From Cheilinus undulatus (taxonomy: Eukaryota > Chordata > Actinopteri > Labriformes > Labridae): a DNA stretch of 64,000 nucleotides. The stretch lies in assembly GCF_018320785.1 (NCBI RefSeq), contig NW_024571676.1, positions 310,001-374,000 of the forward strand. Reading direction: 5' to 3'. Position 1 is the first letter of the stretch. Every line of letters begins with the position of its first letter. The translations under genes and the position numbers were made by a program. The notes under the pieces are model-generated. The model was not told the DNA's origin. It worked only from the letters and a program-made list of their open reading frames with translations, and made no database searches. Shown here in pieces: positions 36,181-49,813 of the stretch.

Positions 36181-38340
36181 TATTATTATTATTATTATTA
36201 TAGATCATTAGTATAAGGATATTCTGTATTCGGTTGCTTGGCTATAGAAGCTCAAATCATTTACATTTTAATCATGTCTGCAGCACAATGCCATTTCTAT
36301 TTTGTCAATATTTTTTTGCAGTGATTTTCAGTATTTCTGCTGTTTTCTCCAGTAAAATAAACAAAGTTAGCAATAGAGGAGTGCAGATGCACTAAGCCTT
36401 ATTGTTGCAACTAATGACTGGTCTAACAGCAGTTTGGAGGGTACACTGGTTTGCTTATTTATGTAGAGAACAGTCTTTTTCAGTTTAGTGTGAAGATTAT
36501 GTTTATTTTGAAGTACTTTAAAATTCAGTTACACCAAAATAATTCAAAGAATGTATTATGTTGTGCAGAAATAAACAAATTGATAGTGCATTTTTTTCTT
36601 TTCTTGAAAACTCTTACTTCACCATGCCCCTTTCCCTAGTAGCTACAGTCAGTTATTCTAAATATTTACTAGAAACTAGCAGCATAGAAAACATGACCAT
36701 GGTGTCATTGTTTTGTTTTTGCTTACTCTTGTGATAAACCCCTGAAAACTAAAGTGGACATTGTCTTCATGTGATTGATTTATTTTGTAGAAATATGTTG
36801 AGTATTCGTCGACTTAATGTGAGGGTATTGTAAGCAACCCCTTGCTGAGAGATGGTCTGGCTCTCAAACTGATGTTTCAGTCAATTTTTATTTCTTATGC
36901 TGTTCCTTAACCATTCTGTGCTGAAAACACCATAAGAGCTAAAAGAAAACAAAACAAAATATTACTATACATGTACAGTAAAAATATATCATTTTAGCTC
37001 TTGTAAATATTTCACATTTGTAAAAAGACTTTTAATGTTATGTCATTTTATCCTTTAACAGTCAATATGACATTAGCTTTTTTATTTCAACATAAATTGT
37101 ACTTTTCCCTTTTTGTACATCACAATTTCACATTAGAATGCACCAAGTAAACATAAACAACTCAAACAAAATATTGTGTCGGTCCTCTTTTAAGTCTTAA
37201 TCAAAATGAAATACCTTCTGACATTATTCATGCAAATTTTCACTTGTATTTTGCAAATACAACACAAACACACTCGTTAACTGGACAGCATTATAGTGAT
37301 GAGAAATGCAGAAACTTGCTAGCTTACACACGTGCTAAAATTAAACAAACTACTATTTAGCACTTTAAAGTAGCTCTATAATGTCGAAAATGCAGAACAA
37401 ATAAAGCACAAACCTTGTTCCCCTAACAGCAGGGTGCTCAACCAGAAAAATCACTACTGTTTATGTCTTAATGATTCATATTTTATGCAGCTTTCTCCAT
37501 TTTCAGATAGTCTCTTACTTTTTCCTGTTTGTTACTTTTCAAAATAAAAGCCTCACGTTACAGACATAATAAAAGGAAAGGATCAGAAACCTAAGAAATT
37601 CACCTTCAAAATAAAATAAGCATTTATAAGTAATGGGTCATTTACCGATATTAAAATAAATTGGTGATTGGTTAAGTCAGGGGTGGGCTAATATATTTCA
37701 CTTTCTCTGAATACTTTTAGGAAGAAAAGTGCCCTTTGCTTACTTGAGCCCCTGCCCCTTAAAATGTCTGTGCACGTCCCTGCACAACTGTGTCTTTGGA
37801 GTCTGCAAGTTAAAACAGAGGTTTGAGCTTATACGTTTAGCTAACTAGCAGTGCAGTCGTTAGCTTGTTTAGCTTACTTACCATAACGTGCTTTCTTAGA
37901 ATTAACGTGCTATTTCTGAAGCTTGAGATTTCCACCATTTTAGGTAGACACAGTAGGCAGTGCATTATGTGGCTGTTGTTCCTCGTCGTTTGAAAGGCAA
38001 AGAGTCTTGATGTTGGACCAGGGATGAACATGCTCGAGTACTGTATTGTAAAACCAGTACTTTCCTGGGTAAAAGTAAGATACAGAGAATAAGAAGCAGC
38101 ATGTCTGCTCGCTTTCTTGGTTTTCTGTAAAGCTTAAGAGCTGCACCTCAGGCTCATTTGATCCTTTCTTGCAGAGACAAGGTTATCTTAAACACCTCTA
38201 ACAGTGACTTTCTCCTTGTGTTTAAATCTGCTTCACTACAGCGGTATCTCCTCTGAGGTCTGAGCACGAAACAATCTGATAAAAGACTCTTTCCCATTTG
38301 CTGTCCAATCCAAAGGCCTGACTCCATTCCCTCCCTGACA
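34860..38340. other. Long intergenic stretch without a recognised gene
   Basis: Mostly AT-rich unique-looking sequence. 35100-35400 is GC-richer with a polypyrimidine tract, CCCTCCCCTCCCTTCTCCTGCAG and a GGTGGTGAGTG at its end; it could be an untranslated exon or an old repeat, but I cannot support either. ~37690-37780 has a short repeat-like segment sharing AGTGCCCTTT with 35170. Confidence 0.4.
36139..36202. repeat. Palindromic (AAT)n/(ATT)n microsatellite
   Basis: About ten AAT units are followed directly by about eight ATT units, so the tract is a perfect-type inverted repeat that could form a hairpin or cruciform. Confidence 0.95.
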
Positions 38341-38720
38341 GGTGTAAGATTAACTTAGTTAGGTGCAGAGCCGCTCATGCACACCAAATTAAATTAATGG
38401 AACAAATTTCCCTCCTAATTAAGATGAAAATACGTGTCAGTTGTAACCTTGCTGAGCACTAATTATGTACAAATGATTTATCATCTGTTTCGTCCTGAAT
38501 AGCAATGGGCTCACCTCTCCGATAGCCCCGGCTGCCTGTTAAGAGATGGCTGCTGATTAACACTGACAGGTTGTGCTGCGGAGAAGCTGCACGTCGGCCC
38601 ACAGCCAATCAGAGCCGGCCACAGCTCAGACTCTCCTCCCTTCCATTAACCTACATCGAGTGTGCAGCTGAGCATCACTTTGCCTCAGCTCTCCTTCTTG
38701 TTTCTCTCCCTGGAATGAAA
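38340..38720. promoter_or_regulatory. Candidate conserved non-coding element 1
   Basis: Non-repetitive, GC-balanced sequence in an otherwise AT- and transposon-rich desert. It has several homeodomain-type cores, AATTAAATTAAT (~38388), TAATTA (38416, 38460), and a CCAATCAGAG site. No open frame is plausible. Conservation is predicted from appearance only. Confidence 0.3.
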
Positions 38721-39329
38721 ATAAAGTACATTTAAAGAGGTGAGGAGAGGAGGGGGAGAGGGGGAGAGGAAAAAACAGCACAGAGATGATTTCTGGAGGT
38801 TCTTGAGACTGGATTAGTGTGGGCCTTTATGATCCAGCTAACAGAGGAAATAATGCATTTTTAAGTGTCTCTCCAGGTCTAAATGTGAAATGAATTAAAG
38901 CTTTAACATGCATCAAATGGGCCTTCACAATAGCATGCTTGCAGGGTTGTTATATGAGGATAGTTTGACAGGAAATTTTCAGATTTTTGATGCTGCATAA
39001 ATACATTTTGATTTACAATTTTGTCCAATCTATAGGGCCTGAAAGAGAAAAAAAACATGCTGATCTACTGTTTGTAGTTAAACATCAAGGGCAGATGTAA
39101 ATCTACCTTTATTTCCAAAGAAAAGACCTTTTCGCAGTCCCTTCCCTCATTACTTTTAATGTGTTTCATGCATCAAATTAGATGCCTGCATCAGGAGTGC
39201 AATGCAGATCTTGCTGGAACAAGTGTTTAAAAATGGCTGCAGGTTCTGGATAGCTAGAGGGTATAAAATGATGAAATTTGAAAAAAAAAAAAGACCTGGA
39301 TATAAAGGTAAACATTTTTGTGTTTTTAA

Positions 39330-39530
39330 TTATTTATTTCTTTGGTCTTTTTGCCTCTATTTGAAGAGGACAGGACAGAGGATAATGGAGGAAATAAGGG
39401 AGAGAGCGAGGGGAATGACATGAGCCACAGGTCAAACCTGCACTGGCACCTGAAAACCCCCCAGAAGACTAGCATCTGTACATAGGACATGAGCTTACTG
39501 CTAGGTTATTCGCACCTCTTAATGTTGCTT
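39330..39530. repeat. Fragment of a common teleost dispersed repeat
   Basis: GACAGGACAGAGGATAATGG, GAGAGAGCGAGGGGAATGAC and GCCACAGGTCAAACCTGC resemble a widespread fish repeat whose consensus includes GGGGAATGACATGCAGCAAA. This is recalled, not searched. Confidence 0.45.
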
Positions 39531-39539
39531 TTATCAGCA

Positions 39540-40600
39540 ACACAAAGACGTAGCACATCAAGTCTGACAGCTGGATGACCTTCTCATTTGGAAATGGGAT
39601 ATTAACTGGAAAAGATGGATGAGGAATGAACAACAAATGGGAAAAAAATCCAACAAACAATGGACCCAAATGTCGTTAAAACTCGGGCCTGATTTAGAGT
39701 GCCAGGGACGACAAATGGTCTTGTAGTGTGACGTAATTAACGACGCGTCCAAGATGCCCCACGATCACGATTCTACAAGACTAGCATGTCAGAATTTTTC
39801 TTACATCATCTTCTAGTTTGACATTCTGACCCGACGTCAACGATGTGAACTCTGACGTCTACCAACAGAACAGCATTTGCTCATTATCTTTGCATCATCA
39901 TTTACAAGATTTACCACTTTTTATTCCCTTTTATTCCCTGAAACTAATGTGTAATTTTTTAAATATTTTATTTACGTTATCATATGCATACCATATGGTG
40001 AGCGATCAGGATCATTCCTGTAGTGTGCCAGGTTGTTGGCCAAGACGGGACAAGATTTTGTTGCATAGTCTGACATGGTGCTGTCCTGAATGACCAAAAA
40101 AATCGTGTAGTGTAAGCTGGCATTTAGTGCTACTGCTCTCTTGCGGTGTCTCTATGGTCTCACGCCATTACACACGCCAACAAGTACTAGAAGACGCGGC
40201 GGTTTCCTTAATGGCCCTACAGTAAATTTTTTGACTCTTTCTACTTCTCATCACTACCATTTCATTGCTGCTGTGCGTTTACGCGCACATATACTTAACA
40301 AGCACCCTGGCAGTTTTGCTGCTTTTCTCTTAGCCTCCCTGTCCTCTTCCTGCGCAGCTCAGCCTCGGCTCCTGTGTCTTGGACTGCTCGCTGTGCCAGA
40401 TTTTCATACATTCCCCATCCTCCTTCACCAATGATGTTACGTGTATATAATGCAGTTTATTTGGAGCTCTGGAGGACAGGGTAACGCTTTTGGAACGGCC
40501 ACTCCACGCCACTGAATCCAAACCTTTATTATCTGCTCTTGCTAGCCAGCCCCCTGTAGGCAAGACCAGCCGACCCAGTCGGATCACTACAACCGCTTCA
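39540..40600. other. Repeat-like stretch, unassigned
   Basis: It contains related short blocks TTGTAGTGTGACGTAATTAA (39720) and CGTGTAGTGTAAGCTGGC (40105), suggesting an old DNA element with internal duplication. At ~40474-40600 a plus-strand frame reads LEDRVTLLERPLHATES and continues for about 45 codons; it may be a relic of a LINE ORF1. Neither is certain. Confidence 0.3.
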
Positions 40601-40606
40601 TGTTTG

Positions 40607-41145
40607 AACCATAGACTGTAGAAAGAATTGGACAAACTCTGTGTGACGTCAGCTTACAATAGGTGGACTAAAACGCGGCGGCTTCACTATTGAATTCACG
40701 GTCTCAATTGAACTTTGGATCAACCTAACGGCCTGCCCACAAAGCGATTTCCTGTCAGCTAGCTAGCTAGCATTCTGGTTGACAGGAATGTAGCTTCTGC
40801 CTGTCGAGCTATCCATCAGTCAAATGAGATGTGTCAATCAGTCCGCAGTGAGGTTTGTCCTAAATATAATCCAAATGATTGTGGTACAAAAAAATTCACC
40901 CCTCGTACAGTGAGAGCGCATGAAGACATGAGCTGATGAGAAATGTTTGGTTTTTTGAACCAGGCTGTAAACCTGGTAAACTGTTTATTTCTCATGTAAA
41001 AACCAGCTGTTTAACGGGTGTCCAAACGTGACTCCCAGTGTTCCTGCAGACAGCCTCCAGTGGACACTCGCTGTATTGCAATTTTTGCACTTCCACATTG
41101 GCTTCATTTTTTTCAGGACCGGAGGTTGCCACTTGGTTTACTTTT
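40607..41145. repeat. Dispersed repeat, copy 2, uninterrupted
   Basis: The reverse complement aligns along its whole length with 10711-11045 plus 12484-12694. It shows that the ~1.4-kb segment at 11046-12483 is an insertion in the other copy (or was lost here). No coding capacity. Confidence 0.75.
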
Positions 41146-41186
41146 TCACACCACTGTATATTTACATCTAAAAGTACAAATTAGAC

Positions 41187-42940
41187 TAGGGTGACCATAT
41201 TTTGATTACCGAAAACCAGGACATTCGGCCCGGCAATGAGAAACTCAAATGATTCTTGAAGTTTACTCAAAGATGCCTTATAATTCAAATACATTTAAAG
41301 TATGCCTCCTCTGTATTGATAGAAAATTGTTATATTACCAAATACTATCTATAACCAAAGACAGAAATTCAGATAGGCTTCTCAGAGGTTACTCAACATC
41401 AGGGCCATCACTAAGATTGAAAGACAGGGGGGCTTAGCCCCAATGGTTGCAGGTAATGCTTGGCATATAGCATGCACCAAATTCTTTTCTCCACACCTTA
41501 AAATACTTAATTAATTATTAGTTGTAGAGCATTTATCAGGACATATGATCTGGCTCACTCTCTTTTCCTTAGAAGACTGTCCTTTCCTGAGCCTTGAGCA
41601 GGTCTTCCTTTTTTCTAATAACAGCCTGAGTGAGTTTATGAGTTGGTATTTAAAGGTCTATATGCTGGAGTGAGTTCATGGAAAAGATGTTAAAAAACAT
41701 ATCCATTAATGCATTTAGTTAAAAAAATGTGGTATATAATATCTAAAATGTATAGTTTCATAACTCCTCTTTCTTCTTTCAGGCTGTTCATGGTTTCCAA
41801 ATCAAGTTTATTTCTGCCTGCCACTGATATTTCTCTGTCTGAAGACAGTCTATACCAGGGGAACTCAACCTTATTCTACCTGAGAGCCATATTGTCTTAA
41901 AATACTTTAGAGAGCCACAATCCAAAACCAGGGATGTAAGAAGATCCATAGATCAGCTGATCCATAAGTGAAATAAAATGAAACGGTGAATTGTTGGATT
42001 ATTCTGTAATTAAGTGGGAAGCCATAGGCCACAAAAAATGTCTATAGTGTTAGAGGAAAGTATGTTACTAATAATGAACATATATTCTTTTTTATTTATG
42101 CAGGTTCCACCTGGTCTAATGATGTGTTAAAAAATTAGTTTGAGCTCTGAGATGTTTTTTAAAGAGCTGATGAACTATGGTTGGTTATTTGGGTATTTAT
42201 ATCTCACATTGAGACATTTACTGTAGATCTGTGGCTTTATTAGCTTAAAAGAGATGTTTTCTATTTTCTCCACTCGTTATTAATACTTTTAGCAAAAGGG
42301 GGAGGGGCCTCATAGTGGTCTTTGCCCTGGGCATCAGAATAACTAAAACCAGCCCTGCCTTTCACCTGCAGCTCTCTTAAACACATCGTTCCACCCGCCT
42401 CCTTCTGTAGCTTTGGTTTCCTGTTTCTGCTCTTTGACAGTTTTTATTAGCAGTACATTAAAGATTAACTAAAACAGCCACATTTGGAAGAGTTTCACTA
42501 TGACGTTATTTCAACAAGTGATCTGTGTGTGTGAGGGTCACTGATGACCCACGACACGTATCAATGATCATTATAAAATTTGAGTGTGTGAGAGCATGGA
42601 CAGGAAGAGACTGAAGAAACTTGTTAAAACGAGGAGAAGCTTCAGTTTGAACAGCGGAGAGCTCAATGAATGATCTTACTGAAGACACCCAGCACCAGCA
42701 GACTTCCTCTGCTCTTTCCTGCGCGCATTCCTCCGTTGCGGGACCCTGACAATCATAATACATGGATTAAATATTAATCTCTGCTCTACATGTTTTATTA
42801 CGCTGGTCAATTTAGTGGCCCAATGAAAAACAATGAAAACCCGGACATTTTCATCACTTTATTAAAAAAACGCCCGGACGGCCTGGACAGGACCTGAAAA
42901 CAGGGCATGTCTGGGGAAAACAGGACGTTTGGTCACCCTA
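41187..42940. mobile_element. hAT-type element, 1.75 kb, perfect 8-bp duplication
   Basis: The ends TAGGGTGACCATAT and GGTCACCCTA are flanked by AATTAGAC on both sides (41179-41186 and 42941-42948). No transposase was recognised inside. The interior holds further hAT-like ends: CAGGGCCATCACTAAG at 41400 against ACCAGCCCTGCC at ~42352, and CAGGGGAACTCAACC at ~41857. Smaller elements may therefore be nested. Confidence 0.88.
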
Positions 42941-42949
42941 AATTAGACT

Positions 42950-43867
42950 AAAACCCCAAATTACATATAAGTTTTAAGAAAACACCAATACAAACCTTTA
43001 CAGATTCACACAAATTAGTCTGTATACAATTTCAAGCAACAATAAGTTTTGACCTGTACAAGAACAAAACCTGCGCAAAAACTTACAGCTACATAGCACT
43101 GTTTACAGCAGAAGACATGTAATTTTAATATGGCCCAAACAAACGTGTGACTACTCTGTTACTGTTTTCCAGTCCATACAGGTCTGTGGGTACTGATAGC
43201 ATGGCTGGAAAATGTGTAAAGACTGCAAGACTGCTGACGACACATGATCCGAAGTGTAGAATATGTAAGAGTCTGGGCACCTTTACATGAGATCAGATCC
43301 TTTCATTCATTTTACTCATGCTAAATGTGCATATGAGGTGAGAGAGCCTTCTCGCAGTATCTGAGTTACAATGATAATATTCATTACTTCAACATCTGAC
43401 TACAACACATAGATTACACTACTAATTAGTATGGTAATATAATTGGTGCACATACGCATATGACATGCAGCATTTTTCCACGATACTTTACATTACAGTT
43501 AGTATGATCTATGAGTGCACAGGTGCATGTGAGCTGAATTCCTGAGACTAAACAGGTCAAAGGCCAGGCTTGCATTCAGAATCAGCTTTATTGGCCAAGT
43601 ATGCTCACGCAACAACGATGTTGACTATGGTTGACTTTCCTCTCCATGTACAGGAATGAAACATTACATACAGATATACATACATTTGCTACGTATCACA
43701 ATTCCGATTTAGATTCGTACAGGCTTTGGTTGGTATTATTTCTAGTCTGTCTGAATTTTGGTATAGAATTTGACACGGTACCAAACTATCCTGCTTCAGC
43801 ATCTTGAGTCTTGGGTTGGTCTTACAGGATCTGCTCTTAACTTAGTGTATATATATATATATATATA
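42950..43867. other. Intergenic stretch before the Tc1 element
   Basis: No gene. ~43575-43690 contains CAGAATCAGCTTTATTGGCCAAGTATG, a widespread fish repeat fragment. A short (TA)n run abuts the Tc1 end at 43847-43867. Confidence 0.45.
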
Positions 43868-45067
<1,200 letters not shown>

Positions 45068-45081
45068 AATATATATTTATA

Positions 45082-45627
45082 CAGTGCTTAACAAATTTAT
45101 TAGACCACCTGTCATATTTGTCTCAGAGACCATCCAGCATCATGAAGTGCTTTAATGCAAACTCTTTCATTTTCACTGAGCTCTCCACGTTTTACCATTT
45201 TGAACAGGAATGAGGGATTTCAAACTGAATTCACCCAAATCTGAGCCGGCTCACTGGGCTTCTCTGAGAAGTCAGAAATGAATCAAGCATAACATTCAAC
45301 CACTAAAACTCATTTTTCTCTTCAGGAATGCAAGTAAATAACTATCATTTGACATATTAATCAAGAAATATTAATGTGCTTTACTTTTTTTCAGTTTTTT
45401 GTAAATCAGTAAATTTGAAAATTCATGGATAACAATAACAATTATATTTTAGCATTAAACATATCATTTGGGTTAAAGAGCTTCTACATATTGGTGGTGT
45501 ATTGACCATTGCAGAAACATAAAAAATTGTTTTGGTAATTACCAATGCTGTTAATTTAGGGCAGCTGTGGCATAAACCTTACTTTGGTTAGGGTTAGGGT
45601 GGTCTAATAAATTTGTTAAGTGCTCTG
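45082..45627 (-). mobile_element. Tc1-derived MITE, copy 1 (546 bp)
   Basis: The ends CAGTGCTTAACAAATTTATT and its complement AATAAATTTGTTAAGTGCTC are flanked by TA. Near the left end the minus strand keeps a degraded start of a Tc1 transposase. The same element is at 58502-59048 in reverse, and a split copy is at 49680-50620. Confidence 0.85.
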
Positions 45628-45678
45628 TATATATATAAGGACTCGGGTCAATAAGGAGTATAAATAACTATCAAAATA

Positions 45679-46619
45679 CACTGCCTGGCCAAAAAAAAAG
45701 TCGGCACCAAAAAAAGGTCACACACTCTAATATTTCATTGGACCACCTTTAGCTTTGATTACAGCACGCATTCGCTGTGGCATTGTTTCAATAAGCCTGC
45801 AATGTCATAAGATTTATTTTCATCCAGTGTTGCATTAATTTTTCACCAAGATCTTGTATTGATGATGGGAGAGTCTGACCACTGCGCAAAGCCTTCTCCA
45901 GCACATCCCAAAGATTCTCAATGGGGTTAAGGTCTGGACTCTGTGGTGGCCAATCCATGTGTGAAGATGATGTCTCATGCTCCCTGAACCACTCTTTCAC
46001 AATTTGAGCCTGATGAATTCTGGCATTGTCATCTTGGAATATGCCCGTGTCATTAGGGAAGAAAAAAATCCATTGATGGAATAACCTGGTCATTCAGTAT
46101 ATTCAGATAGTCAGCTGACCTCATTCTTTGGGCACATAATGTTGCTGAACCTAGACCTGACCAACTGCAGCAACTCCAGATCATAGCACTGCCCCCACAG
46201 GCTTGTACAGTAGGCACTAGGCATGATGGGTGCATCACTTCACCTGCCTCTCTTCTTACCCTGATGTGCCCATCACTCTGGAACAGGGTAAATCTGGACT
46301 CATCAGACCACATGACCTTCTTCCATTCTTCCAGAGTCCAATCTTTATGCTCCCTAGCAAACTGAAGCCTTTTTTGCATGCCAATGATTTGACCCTTCTT
46401 AAACAGACTAACATCTTTTCCACAACCATAGGAAGTGTCTTTCAACATGGTTGTTTAAGAAATGAGAAGTTACTCATTGCATCAGCTGGGGTTAAATAAC
46501 TTGTTGCCAGCTGAAAGATAATCGCCCATGCAGTAATTATCCAATAGGAGGCTCATACCTATTTGCTTAGTTAAATCCAGGTGGCGACTTTTTTTTTTTT
46601 TTTTTTTGGCCAGGCAGTG
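45679..46619 (-). mobile_element. Tc1/mariner transposon, deleted and frameshifted
   Basis: The ends CACTGCCTGGCCAAAAAAAA and TTTTTTGGCCAGGCAGTG are flanked by TA (45677-45678, 46620-46621). Minus-strand transposase parts: MQKRLQFAREHKDWTLEEW, VMWSDESRFTLF (first catalytic Asp), GSAMIWSCCSW, then after a frameshift near 46070 [18 protein letters not shown] (second Asp) and [18 protein letters not shown] (catalytic Glu). The N-terminal DNA-binding half is missing. Inactive. Confidence 0.92.
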
Positions 46620-46621
46620 TA

Positions 46622-46672
<51 letters not shown>
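46620..46672. repeat. (TG)n(TA)n microsatellite
   Basis: A TGTGTGTG run then about 40 bp of TA, starting at the TA target site of the Tc1 element on its left. Confidence 0.95.
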
Positions 46673-46675
<3 letters not shown>

Positions 46676-47320
46676 GGTAAGGTTTTAAGAAGTGATTCTA
46701 GACTAATGCACATGTACATATATTCAATAAAATAACAAAATACAACAATAATCACAACAAGCCAGATTAACTTCCCTTGTTCCCCTCGGGTGCTGGACAT
46801 CTCAGAACTGCCTCAAATTGACAAAACTGAAATTAAATTGCTTGCCAATTCATCAAGCAGCATAGTTGGAAATCTTCCACCCTTTTCATAAAATTTCAAG
46901 ATAACTGCAATGAATCTTGGTATGACTTTTTTAAAATTTTGCTTTGACTATGAGATGCTTTTAATGATAACATTAACCTGAAGGCAGAAGAGGAGTGAAA
47001 ATTAAACCAAGAATAAAAAGGTTATTTAAGAAACATAAATCTGCAGAATGACCCAAAACAAAACCCTGCAAGGACAAAAAAGAAAAGAACAAATATTATG
47101 ATAAAGTGTGGAAATGTTTCAGCTTCATCTGATGAATTTTTCTGTTCTTTCAGGCACCTTCAGTTTCTCAAAAATGTGATTAAAGGAAGAATAAATATTT
47201 TTTACACATATATCAGATATAAAATGGTCACTTATGCTTCTACTTAGACCAAAATAACAGAAAACATCCACATTTTATGCCTGTCTGAGGATAAATGTTC
47301 CAGAAAGAAAAGCTAGCATG
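46673..47320. other. Intergenic stretch, nothing recognised
   Basis: AT-rich DNA without plausible exons, repeats or sites. Confidence 0.5.
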
Positions 47321-47329
47321 CATCCTGAA

Positions 47330-47720
47330 GGTGTCAGCATGCAGCCAGCAGGTGGTGCAATAGGTTAAGCCTGTCAGCAGGCGCCGTATGCATTCCTGAG
47401 AGCAGAAATATCAAAAATAAACAGGGCTTCATTACACAATTACAGCCTAACTGGGATATTCCATCTTATTTGCTGCTGCCCTGTGAGTACAGATATATTT
47501 CAGTGGGCAGCAGCCGCTCTGATTAGCATGAGAATCAGAGTCCCTCGTGATGCTGAGGGCCACACCGGCCAATCTGTAATCATTGTTCCGCAGGCGTGCT
47601 CACTGGGGATACAGCCCGCTTTGTCATTATCATTCAATATGCCACACACATGCTGCCAGAGCCGCTTCATTCAGGCCATTTGCATTTCCTCCTCACAGGC
47701 CTGAGAGTTTGCAGAGACAA
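47330..47720. promoter_or_regulatory. Candidate conserved non-coding element 2
   Basis: GC-balanced unique sequence with CAGCAGGTGGTGCAATAGG, TGATTAGCATGAGAATCAGA, CCAATCTGTAATCATTGTT and TTTGCAT (octamer-like) motifs. No coding potential. The islands at 38340 and 51890 have the same look. Conservation is predicted, not tested. Confidence 0.3.
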
Positions 47721-47869
47721 TGATGCACCACAAATGATCGTCTGTGTTTGCTGAAGATGATTCCTCGCCTCTTTTCCTCCCTGAAAACCTCTTCATGTCT
47801 CCCTCTTCACTCTGATTCCTCTTCTTTTTCTTCTACGATTGTCCTCCCTCTAAATGTAATTATGTACAG

Positions 47870-49670
47870 GTGTCAGCTCCAGCCATTAGGGATCATTTGA
47901 CTTTCTATTGTGCTCCGGGGTTATTTAGCCGACAAGCTAGCGTTGCCACAATTTGCTCTGTTGGATGTTTCATTGTTGTGCTGAATGTCAGCATCACTGC
48001 ACACAGGAGAGACTCGTGTTCTGCACATCATTTCTCGTTTTTTTTTTTTTTTTGCCTTTAGCTGAGCCTGTCTGGTTAGTGCACATTCACATCAAACAGA
48101 CAGAAGGGATGTCAAACAGTCAGTGTAAGCTGTGCATGCCCAAAGGGGCAAAATTTACATGCACAATACATGCACTTACAGTTTATTTTGCAGGTAAATA
48201 AACATGAAAATGGCACCACATTTTTGTTTGTATTTCTGAGCCTAAATCTAGCCTCCATCAGATCTAAATTACAATGTCAGATGATTTTTTTGTGGCATAA
48301 TTTTACCAAAACACAATAAATTGTAATGATGCTTGAGATAAATGCATGATTTCAAGGACAAAAATAGCGTTTTACAAAAATGTAGCACCTTAACTTATAT
48401 TTATCTCAGATATATGAACACTCATAAAGGCATACACTCATTTTCAGCGGTGCATTTGATCCTGATGCTCAAAGGCTGTCTGATAAATTTGTGACCTTAA
48501 TTCAAAATGGCATTAAGATAAATTTGCATGGTTGAAAACTAAATAATTAACATTTTTATTAGCTTTAATTCAGTAGACATGTACAAAATAAACACTGATA
48601 AATATAAAGACTACCAAACAGGCTGGAAATGCAGCAGACATTCATGAGTATTACAGTAATCAGGTATAAAAATGAATGAATGACCACTAAAACTGCATGC
48701 TTCAGTCCATTAACATTCCATCAGGCTGTTTCTTCCAAAATATGACGGCTTAAGCTGTCTCATTGCTCCTATAAGATATTTCTCCTGTTCAGTTTTCCAA
48801 ACTTCTTCTCACATACAACTAGTTTAAGTTTATGGCTCTTCCCATCAAATAATTTACTTAGCATGTTATTCAGTTACAGCTAAAAATGTTTGTCTTTTTA
48901 CATATTGATGGTGCTAACTTAGGTCTAGAAGCATGGGTGGTTTTACCAAAACAGGCAAAAGTAAGAAATCACCTGGAGCCTCTAATCAAAGGCGCCACAA
49001 CATAGAGCCATAATGGAAGTGCATGCAATATAAGGTATGCATCTAACATTTAAATGGTAAGACATGCAGCCTTTATTTAAATGAAGAGCCAGGAGGATCC
49101 AAAGCAAGGTCCTAGCCCCCCCAAAGCCCCAGTTTGATGATGAAAGAGAAGGTTTATTGCATTGTATCTATGACCCTAACTTATTTTTTTACCCTTATTA
49201 TTTTTTAAATGGATGCATATGAATGGAATAAGCTACTACTGATGGCAAATTCTCCACAGCATCTTCTGCCACCAGTGAAGGAATGGGTGTGAATGGGGAG
49301 TGACCTGTGGTTTAGAAAATGACTAGAAGCTCCATTTACCATTTAACTTTAAAATATGCAATTTAAAATATAAGGGGAAACAAACTCATTTGGATGTATT
49401 TAGAACAACAATGATATATTTCTGACTTCATGTATTAAGGATAAAAAATGACTACGTATGTTTTTGTTAATTTCTGCCCTGAATCATTTCTGTCTCAGAG
49501 ATTTATGGCTAAAGAAATCTCTTGTGTTGATGACCCTGACCCAACTCTGTGGTAAATGTATCCTTAAAAGCTTAAATACTAGTTTTTGTGAGTATTTATG
49601 ACCATAATATCGAGCTTTTTGTCATTTGACCTTGCATTCAAAGGATAAAGTGATGTTTATGTTGTTGAAT
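47870..49670. other. Intergenic stretch, small repeat fragments only
   Basis: A T-run at ~48039-48053. 49235-49345 resembles the tail of a fish SINE-like repeat (CACCAGTGAAGGAATGGGTG, then CTAGAAGCTCCATTTACC). No gene seen. Confidence 0.4.
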
Positions 49671-49813
49671 CTACTATATACAGTGCTTAACAAATTTATT
49701 AGACCACCTGTCATGAAAACAAGAAAACATAAATATTTTAGAAATCTTTCAAAAACTTGTTTAAAACTAAAAATGTTATTGTTATTTTTTTTTTGGCAAA
49801 TAACAAACTGATA

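Noticed and set aside
40141-40434. 97-codon plus-strand frame with His/Leu/Ser-rich sequence
   Set aside because: No recognisable motif or splice partner; surrounding sequence looks like old repeat.
45588-45600. TTAGGGTTAGGGT, telomere-like
   Set aside because: Only two units, lying inside a Tc1-derived MITE; no array.
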